From positions 62,001-126,000 of the forward strand of contig NZ_FOET01000003.1 of NCBI RefSeq assembly GCF_900110735.1: a stretch of 64,000 nucleotides of DNA, in the 5' to 3' direction. A program made the translations under genes and the position numbers. Within the stretch, counting starts at the first letter, position 1. Each line of letters begins with the position of its first letter. The notes under the pieces are model-generated. The model had not been told where the DNA came from. It searched no databases and saw only the letters and a list, made by a program, of their open reading frames with translations. This DNA is from Streptomyces radiopugnans (lineage in GTDB: Bacteria; Actinomycetota; Actinomycetes; Streptomycetales; Streptomycetaceae). Positions 58,483 through 64,000 of the stretch are shown piece after piece.

Positions 58483-59962
58483 GCTTGGGGTGCTCCAGGA
58501 CGGCCGCGGTGTCGGCCAGCACCTTGGAGCCCAGCTCGCCGTCGACCAGGCGGTGGTCGAAGGAGAGCCCCAGGGTGGTGACCTGGCGCGGCTTGACCTT
58601 GCCCTTGTGGACCCACGGCTGGAGCTTGACCGCTCCGAAGGCCAGGATCGCCGACTCCCCGGGGTTGAGGATCGGGGTGCCGGTGTCGACGCCGAAGACG
58701 CCGACGTTGGTGATCGTGGCCGTGCCGCCCTGCATGTCCGCCGGAGGGGTCTTCCCCTCCTTGGCGGTGGCGACCAGCTCGCCCAGCGCCCGCGCCAGCT
58801 CCGGCAGGGTCTTGGCGTGCGCGTCCTTGATGTTCGGCACGATCAGACCGCGCGGGGTGGCCGCGGCGATGCCCAGGTTCACGTAGTCCTTGTGGACGAT
58901 CTCCTGGCTGGCCTCGTCCCAGGCGGCGTTGATCTCCGGGTTGCGGCGGATGGCGACCAGGAAGGCCCTGGCCACCAGCAGCAGCGGGTTGACCCGCAGG
59001 CCGGCCATGTCCGGGTCCTGCTTGAGCTCCTGCACCAGCTTCATCGTGCGGGTCACGTCGACGGTGATGAACTCCGTGACGTGCGGCGCGGTGAAGGCGC
59101 TGGAGGACACCGCCTGGGCGGTCGCCCTGCGCACACCCTTGATCGGCACCCGGCGCTCTCGCTCGCCGGTGCTCCACACCGGCGGAGCCGCCACCTCGGT
59201 CCGGGCCGGGGCCGCCTGGGGGGCGGCGGGCGCGGCGGCGGCCTCCTTCGAGGGCGCGGGCGCCGCGGCGGCGTGGACGTCCTCGCGGGTGATGATCCCG
59301 TTCGGACCGGTCGGCACGATCGCGGCCAGGTCCACGCCCAGGTCCTTGGCGAGCTTGCGCACCGGCGGCTTGGCCAGCGGGCGCTGCGGGGAGCGCTCGA
59401 CCTCCGGGACGGCGGGCGCCGCGGCCGGGGGCGTGGTGGTGGCGTCCATCTCGGCCTGGACGGCGGCCTGCGCGTCCCGCACGTGGTTCTGCTGCTTGCG
59501 CGGGCGCCGCTTGGTCGAGGCGGTGCCGACGCCGTAGCCCACCAGCACCGGCTGGCGCTTGGCGCCCTCCTCCGCCTCCGGCTCGGCCGGGGCGGCGACG
59601 GGCGCCGCCTCGGCGGCGGGCGCGGCGGCCGGCGCCCCGCCGGCCTCGGCGGGGCCGGCGGATCCGACGGGCCCGGCCGACGGGTCGGTGTCCACCGTGA
59701 TGATCGGGGTGCCCACGTCCACGGTGACGCCCTCTTCGAAGCGCAGCTCGTGCACCACGCCGTTGTACGGGATGGGCAGCTCGACGGCCGCCTTGGCCGT
59801 CTCCACCTCGCACACCACCTGGCCGTCGGTCACCGTGTCACCGGGCCCCACGTACCACTTGAGGATCTCGGCCTCGGTCAGGCCCTCGCCCACGTCCGGC
59901 ATCCTGAACTCGCGGATGCGCTGGGCAGCGGCCCCGGCGGCAGCCGTATCAGTCATCGTCAC
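58463..59962 (-). CDS. bkdC: Branched-chain alpha-keto acid dehydrogenase, E2 acyltransferase
   Basis: A 499-residue E2 component. Residues 15-95 are a lipoyl domain with VETAKAAV (Lys57), followed by an Ala/Pro linker; residues about 200-235 are an E1/E3-binding domain (KLAKDLGVDLAAIVPTGPNG), and 260-499 the acyltransferase with FDHRLVDGELG near the end. It moves the branched acyl group to CoA, giving starters for iso- and anteiso-fatty acids and for some antibiotics. I use GTG at 59962 after GAGGAG; an ATG lies two codons on. It is the last of three genes, and a 14-bp repeat overlaps its stop. Confidence 0.93.
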   Translation of the reverse strand: MTMTDTAAAGAAAQRIREFRMPDVGEGLTEAEILKWYVGPGDTVTDGQVVCEVETAKAAVELPIPYNGVVHELRFEEGVTVDVGTPIITVDTDPSAGPVGSAGPAEAGGAPAAAPAAEAAPVAAPAEPEAEEGAKRQPVLVGYGVGTASTKRRPRKQQNHVRDAQAAVQAEMDATTTPPAAAPAVPEVERSPQRPLAKPPVRKLAKDLGVDLAAIVPTGPNGIITREDVHAAAAPAPSKEAAAAPAAPQAAPARTEVAAPPVWSTGERERRVPIKGVRRATAQAVSSSAFTAPHVTEFITVDVTRTMKLVQELKQDPDMAGLRVNPLLLVARAFLVAIRRNPEINAAWDEASQEIVHKDYVNLGIAAATPRGLIVPNIKDAHAKTLPELARALGELVATAKEGKTPPADMQGGTATITNVGVFGVDTGTPILNPGESAILAFGAVKLQPWVHKGKVKPRQVTTLGLSFDHRLVDGELGSKVLADTAAVLEHPKRLITWA

Positions 59963-59983
59963 GACTCTCCTCAGCCCCTACTC

Positions 59984-60964
59984 TCAGTACGCCAGCGCGC
60001 GGTCGACGGCATCGAGCACCCGGTCCAGGTTCGGCAGGTACTCGTCCTCCAGCCTGGCCGGCGGATACGGCGCGTGGAACCCGCCCACCCGCAGCACCGG
60101 CGCCTCCAGGTGGTAGAAGCACCGCTCGGTGATCCGGGCGGCGATCTCCGAGCCGGTGCCCAGGAAGACCGGCGCCTCGTGGACGACCACCAGGCGGCGG
60201 GTCTTCTCCACCGACGCCTGGATCGCGTCGAAGTCGACCGGGGACATCGACCGCAGGTCCAGCACCTCCAGCGACCTGCCCTCCTCCTCGGCCGCCGCGG
60301 CGGCCTCCAGGCAGGTCTTCACCATCGGCCCGTAGGCCGCCAGCGTCAGGTCGGTGCCCTCGCGGGCGACGACCGCCCTGTGCAGCGGGCCGGGGATGGC
60401 CTCGGTGTCGACCTCGCCCTTGTCCCAGTAGCGGCGCTTGGGCTCGAAGAAGATCACCGGGTCGTCGCAGGCGATCGCCTGCTGCATCATCCAGTACGCG
60501 TCCGAGGCGTTGGACGGCGAGACGCACTTCAGGCCCGCCACGTGCGCGAACAGCGCCTCGGGCGACTCGCTGTGGTGCTCCACCGCGCCGATGCCGCCGC
60601 CGTAGGGGATGCGGACGACGACCGGCAGCTTGACCTTGCCCAGCGCGCGGGCGTGCATCTTCGCCAGCTGGGTGACGATCTGGTCGTAGGCGGGGAAGAC
60701 GAACCCGTCGAACTGGATCTCCACCACCGGCCGGTAGCCGCGCAGGGCCATGCCGATCGCGGTGCCGACGATGCCGGACTCGGCCAGCGGGGTGTCGATG
60801 ACCCGGTCCTCGCCGAAGTCCTTCTGCAGGCCGTCGGTGATGCGGAAGACGCCGCCGAGCTTGCCGACGTCCTCACCCATGATCAGGACCTTGGGGTCGG
60901 TCTCCAGGGCCTTGCGCAGCGACTCGTTGAGCGCCTTGGCCATGGGCATCTTGGTGTTGGCCAT
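59984..60964 (-). CDS. bkdB: Branched-chain alpha-keto acid dehydrogenase, E1 beta
   Basis: A 326-residue E1 beta subunit. Seen: MGEDVGKLGGVFRITDGLQ, TPLAESGIVGTAIGMALRGY, VVRIPYGGGIGAVEHHSESP and LDLRSMSPVDFD, the usual order for E1 beta. It forms the alpha2-beta2 thiamine-diphosphate enzyme with the next gene's product, decarboxylating branched 2-oxo acids from Val, Leu and Ile. The gap to the alpha gene is one base, so translation is coupled. No E3 gene is in the window. Confidence 0.93.
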   Translation of the reverse strand: MANTKMPMAKALNESLRKALETDPKVLIMGEDVGKLGGVFRITDGLQKDFGEDRVIDTPLAESGIVGTAIGMALRGYRPVVEIQFDGFVFPAYDQIVTQLAKMHARALGKVKLPVVVRIPYGGGIGAVEHHSESPEALFAHVAGLKCVSPSNASDAYWMMQQAIACDDPVIFFEPKRRYWDKGEVDTEAIPGPLHRAVVAREGTDLTLAAYGPMVKTCLEAAAAAEEEGRSLEVLDLRSMSPVDFDAIQASVEKTRRLVVVHEAPVFLGTGSEIAARITERCFYHLEAPVLRVGGFHAPYPPARLEDEYLPNLDRVLDAVDRALAY

Positions 60965-60965
60965 C

Positions 60966-62135
60966 TCAGCGGCCCTCCTCGTCGGCGAAGGACGCCAGGT
61001 ACTCGGCGAACTGGGCGCGCTCCTCGTCCACCAGCGCGTGCCCGTCGGCGTAGACGTTCTCGAAGATTGCCATGGTGTCCGGATCCGGCATGGTCCGGAT
61101 GGCCTCGCGCACCCGCAGCGCCAGCGCGTCGCTCTCCTGGTCGAGCCCGGCGAGCCAGTCGGCGTCGATCAGGCCCTCCTTCTCCAGGTAGGTGCGCAGC
61201 CGCAGGATCGGGTCCTTGGCCTCCCACTCCTCGCGCTCGGCGTCCTTGCGGTAGCGGGTGGGGTCGTCGGAGGTGGTGTGGGCGCCCATCCGGTAGGTGA
61301 ACGCCTCGACCAGGGTGGGGCCCTCGCCGGCGCGGGCGCGCTCCAGGGCGGCCCGGGTCACGGCCAGCACCGCCAGCACGTCGTTGCCGTCCACCCGGAC
61401 GCCGGGGAAGCCGAAGCCCGCGGCGCGCTGGTAGATCGGCACCCGCGACTGGCGCTCGGTGGGCTCGGAGATGGCCCACTGGTTGTTCTGGCAGAAGAAC
61501 ACCACCGGCGCGTTGTAGACCGCGGAGAAGGTGAACGCCTCGGCGACGTCGCCCTGGCTGGACGCGCCGTCGCCGAAGTAGGCGATCACCGCGCTGTCCG
61601 CGCCGTCCTTGGCCACGCCCATCGCGTAGCCCGTGGCGTGCAGCGCCTGCGAGCCGATGACGATGGTGTAGAGGTGGAAGTTGTTGCTGTTGGGGTCCCA
61701 GCCGCCGTTGTTGACGCCGCGGAACATGCCCAGCAGGTTGGTCGGGTCCACCCCGCGGCACCAGGCCACGCCGTGCTCCCGGTAGGTCGGGAAGACGTAG
61801 TCGTCGTCCCGCAGCGCCCGGCCCGAGCCGATCTGCGCGGCCTCCTGGCCCAGCAGCGACGCCCACAGGCCCAGCTCGCCCTGGCGCTGCAGCGCGGTGG
61901 CCTCTGCGTCGAACCGGCGGGTGAGGACCATGTCGCGGTACAGACCGCGCAACTCGTCGGGGGTCAGGTCCAGCGAGTAGTCCGGGTGCTCGACCCGCTC
62001 GCCCTCCGGCGTCAGCAGTTGTACGAGCTCGGGGCGCGCGGCCGACTGCGAGCGCTTCCTCGCCCCGCTCGTCGTGGTGCGCTTTCCGCTGCTGCGGCGC
62101 GGCTTGCTGCGCGCGGCAGTGCTCTCCACGGTCAC
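60966..62135 (-). CDS. bkdA: Branched-chain alpha-keto acid dehydrogenase, E1 alpha
   Basis: A 389-residue E1 alpha subunit. The thiamine-diphosphate motif is GDGASSQGDVAEAFTFSAVY, ending in QNN; RFDAEATALQRQGELGLW and HTTSDDPTRYR are also typical. The N-terminus is a basic Ser/Arg/Lys segment, which is common in actinobacteria. It is first in the operon; the region ahead of it (62136-62573) contains a low-GC patch with inverted repeats. In Streptomyces the bkd operon is induced by branched amino acids. Confidence 0.93.
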   Translation of the reverse strand: MTVESTAARSKPRRSSGKRTTTSGARKRSQSAARPELVQLLTPEGERVEHPDYSLDLTPDELRGLYRDMVLTRRFDAEATALQRQGELGLWASLLGQEAAQIGSGRALRDDDYVFPTYREHGVAWCRGVDPTNLLGMFRGVNNGGWDPNSNNFHLYTIVIGSQALHATGYAMGVAKDGADSAVIAYFGDGASSQGDVAEAFTFSAVYNAPVVFFCQNNQWAISEPTERQSRVPIYQRAAGFGFPGVRVDGNDVLAVLAVTRAALERARAGEGPTLVEAFTYRMGAHTTSDDPTRYRKDAEREEWEAKDPILRLRTYLEKEGLIDADWLAGLDQESDALALRVREAIRTMPDPDTMAIFENVYADGHALVDEERAQFAEYLASFADEEGR

Positions 62136-62573
62136 TTGTGCTCCTCCGTCTGTCCGGCTCCCGGGGTCGCCGGGAAGCCTGGGGATTCCCCGCCGGTGGC
62201 AGGGAGAGGCTCGCCCGGATCCGTACGGCCCACGGGGTATGTGCGGCGCGGACGGAACCGAGCGGTGACAGGTGTCCCGTTCGACGGCCCGCTGTCAGCA
62301 CGTTACCCAGTACCTCCGCACATGCGCGAAGGGTCCCTGACCTGCAATTTTGCTTGGGTTTCCAAGTAAATCGCAAAAGCCTGGAACGTCACTGGTCACA
62401 GCCTCGCAAGCGCCTGGGACAAGCGCACGTTATCCCGGCACCGAAGTGACGGGAAGAGCTGTGGAGGAGTGACGCGGAGATGGTGCGTGATCGGTATGTG
62501 AGACGGACACGGAGGGTGAAGGGGCGTACGGGCCCACAGGAGCCGCTTACCGCGCATACGCCGCATACGCCGC
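62136..62573 (-). promoter_or_regulatory. Upstream region of the bkd operon
   Basis: A 438-bp gap without a convincing gene. The low-GC part near 62340-62400 holds CTTGG-GTTT-CCAAG (62353-62366) and a wider TTTTGC...GCAAAA pair (62348-62353 and 62373-62378). These could be operators of the bkd promoter. The part next to the phosphotransferase gene has short GCATACGCC repeats (about 62550-62570). Confidence 0.5.
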
Positions 62574-63602
62574 CTACACGCAGAAGGCGTCGCACACCGC
62601 CTCGTACCGGCCGGTCCACCACACCACCAGCGCGGAGGCCGCCGGGAACTGCGGGTCGGTGCGGCGGTCGCGCAGCTGGTAGCGCCAGCGCAGCATCCAG
62701 AAGTCGTTGAGCCGCTCCCACCACACCCGGTGGACGGCCGCGGCCATCTCGTCCGCCCCGGCCCCGGTGGCGGCGCGGTAGGCACGGGCGTAGGCCCGGA
62801 TCTTGGCCAGGTCCAGGGTGCCGCCGGGCCGCAGGAAGAAGATGGCGGCGGCCCGTACGGCCTCCTCGGCGCGCGGCTGCACGGCGAGCCGGTCCCAGTC
62901 CACGATCGCGACGGGCTCCCAGGGGGCCCGGTCCCGGTAGAGCAGGTTGAGGGGGTGGAAGTCGCCGTGCACCCACCCGGCGACCGGCTCGGCCCCGGCG
63001 GGCGGACGGCGGTGGGCGTGGCGCTCCAGCAGGGCGCGGCGCTCGCGCAGCCGGTGGTCGGCCAGCTCGTCGAAGCAGTCGCGCCGGGCCCGGGTGCGCA
63101 CCCGGGCCAGCAGCTCGTCGATGAGGCCGAAGGTCACCTCCGGGTCGGCGCTGGGCTCGGCGGCGCACTCGGCGGCGGGCACGGGCGCGACCTGGCCCAG
63201 CCGTACGTGCACCAGGCCCAGCAGCGCGCCCAGCCGGCGCGACTGCCCGCACGACAGCTCTCCGCCGTCCCGGTGGTGGCCGTCCACCCACGGGTGGAGG
63301 GCGTAGCAGCGCTCGTCCACCACGGCGACGGTCCGTCCGGAGGCGTCCTCGACGGGCGGTACGACCGGGACCCCGAGGTCGCCGAGGCGGACGGTGACGC
63401 GGTGCTGGTGCTCGATGCGGGCCGGGTCGCGCGGATCCCCGTCGAGGTGGTGCTTGAGGAAGAACCGGCCCCGCGTGGTGGACAGCCGGTAGCCGCGGTT
63501 CAGCAGCCCCTGGGCCACCGGCTCGCAGGAGATCGGCTCCCCGGCGCCGAAGCGCCGCACCAGCGTGGCGAGGGTGGCGCGGGGGAGGTGGGGAGACTGC
63601 AC
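62574..63602 (-). CDS. Aminoglycoside-phosphotransferase-like (APH/choline kinase) protein
   Basis: A 342-residue protein of the APH/choline-kinase fold. The phosphate loop is degenerate (AQGLLNRGYRL), but WVHGDFHPLNLLYRD with the catalytic Asp and VAIVDWDRLAVQPR with the metal Asp are intact. LSTTRGRFFLKHHLD holds the ATP-binding Lys. The role is most likely to phosphorylate a small molecule, possibly homoserine or a choline-like alcohol. Resistance to an aminoglycoside is not supported by context. The start is at 63602. Confidence 0.82.
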   Translation of the reverse strand: MQSPHLPRATLATLVRRFGAGEPISCEPVAQGLLNRGYRLSTTRGRFFLKHHLDGDPRDPARIEHQHRVTVRLGDLGVPVVPPVEDASGRTVAVVDERCYALHPWVDGHHRDGGELSCGQSRRLGALLGLVHVRLGQVAPVPAAECAAEPSADPEVTFGLIDELLARVRTRARRDCFDELADHRLRERRALLERHAHRRPPAGAEPVAGWVHGDFHPLNLLYRDRAPWEPVAIVDWDRLAVQPRAEEAVRAAAIFFLRPGGTLDLAKIRAYARAYRAATGAGADEMAAAVHRVWWERLNDFWMLRWRYQLRDRRTDPQFPAASALVVWWTGRYEAVCDAFCV

Positions 63603-63700
63603 GCCGGGAATCGTAGGTCACCGAGAGCGACCACCCGGACGCGTTGTGCACCGGGGGCGCGGAGGTGGTATTGGGGCGGCGCGGACCGGGCGGACGCGGG

Positions 63701-63727
63701 ACAGACAGGGACAGGGACAGGGACAGG
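63701..63727. repeat. Hexamer repeat (GGGACA)
   Basis: About four imperfect copies of GGGACA in a non-coding gap. It is probably slippage DNA. Confidence 0.6.
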
Positions 63728-63784
63728 ACGGATCCGGGGCGGAGGGCAGAGGCGGAACGGACGCGGGGCGGGCCCGCGTCCGGG

Positions 63785-64000
63785 TCAGCCGCCGGTGCCG
63801 CCGCCGGGCCCGCCCGGCGCTCCCCCTGCCGTGGCCGCCCCGTCGCCGGTGGTGGTGCCGCCGGTGGTGGTGTCGGCGCCGCCGGTGGTGGTGCCGGTGT
63901 CGCCGCCGGCGCCGCCGTCGGCCGTGCCGCCGTCGGCCGTGCCGCCCGTCTCCGTACCGCCGTCGGCGGTGCCCCCGGTGTCGGTACCGCCGGTGTCCGT
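63785..64000 (-). CDS. C-terminal Thr/Gly-rich tail of a protein (partial)
   Basis: The last 71 residues of a minus-strand gene that starts beyond the window. They are almost entirely Thr, Gly, Ala and Asp in repeats such as TADGGT and TTTGG, and end in GGGTGG before a TGA. Such tails occur on secreted and membrane proteins, and on Ser/Thr kinases with external domains in Streptomyces. The rest is not visible, so I do not assign a family. Confidence 0.6.
   Translation of the reverse strand, partial: TDTGGTDTGGTADGGTETGGTADGGTADGGAGGDTGTTTGGADTTTGGTTTGDGAATAGGAPGGPGGGTGG

Noticed and set aside
62574..63602. Aminoglycoside resistance gene
   Set aside because: Only the general kinase fold is visible, with a weak phosphate loop and core-genome neighbours, so a resistance role is not supported.
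63701..63727. CRISPR-like or functional tandem array
   Set aside because: Six-base units without spacers in a short GC-rich stretch are ordinary slippage repeats.

Overview
The window is chromosomal DNA of a Streptomyces or a close relative. It is very GC-rich with strong G/C bias at third codon positions. It carries family markers typical of that group: DUF397 proteins, an XRE/DUF5753 regulator, SARP and AfsR-type regulation, mycothiol-dependent enzymes, DasR-like sites and rare TTA codons. I saw no rRNA, tRNA, CRISPR array or intact insertion sequence.

Layout. (1) 1-2320: a ribosomal-peptide cluster with precursor tgmA, ATP-grasp ligase tgmB and PIMT-like methyltransferase tgmC (cut by the window edge). 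This is the set that makes ester-cross-linked graspetides carrying an aspartimide. (2) 2.5-19 kb: mixed accessory and regulatory genes. These are two gene fragments, a tandem lipoprotein pair, a metallo-hydrolase, a TetR/hydrolase pair with twin operators, an ATPase/XRE/DUF397 trio, HxlR/RidA, a DarG-like macrodomain, a truncated WXG-like protein with its lipoprotein, a PARG and a TetR-MMPL pair. (3) 19-38.5 kb: mostly core genome. It holds an FG-GAP lipoprotein, small membrane proteins, a phospholipase-D protein, aspS, a PAS-GAF-SpoIIE-kinase protein, pirin, SseB, a large acyl-CoA dehydrogenase, an M18 aminopeptidase, a thioredoxin-NHL protein, DoxX with two DasR-like sites, and two envelope glycosyltransferases. 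(4) about 38.5-52.6 kb: a biosynthetic cluster, the most interesting part of the window. (5) 52.7-64 kb: core genome again, with a nuclease-like protein, a nitrilase-family enzyme, a mycothiol-dependent enzyme, MFS/GntR, the bkd branched-chain dehydrogenase operon, a phosphotransferase, and the end of a Thr/Gly-rich protein.

How the cluster is likely to work (inference). A free adenylation enzyme loads an amino acid, best guess glutamine, onto a free carrier protein. An ectoine-synthase-like cupin could cyclise the glutaminyl group to an amidine ring, since EctC is known to cyclise free glutamine in this way. An acyl-CoA-dehydrogenase-like flavoenzyme would then aromatise it to a 2-aminopyrrole-5-carboxyl group. 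A PsuG-type C-glycosidase would join that ring to ribose-5-phosphate, a HAD phosphatase would remove the phosphate, and an MFS pump would export the C-nucleoside. This matches the published outline of showdomycin biosynthesis, so I call it a showdomycin-type C-nucleoside cluster. The transglutaminase-like protein and the Asp/Glu-racemase-fold protein lack canonical catalytic residues and are unexplained parts. A large SARP regulator and an ornithine-cyclodeaminase homologue each carry two TTA codons, which suggests bldA control. An 11-bp-period direct repeat lies upstream of the carrier-protein gene.

Many gene ends are marked by long, near-perfect GC hairpins, which I list as terminators. Start codons were chosen by ribosome-binding sites, coupling overlaps and family length. 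All family assignments come from reading motifs by eye.
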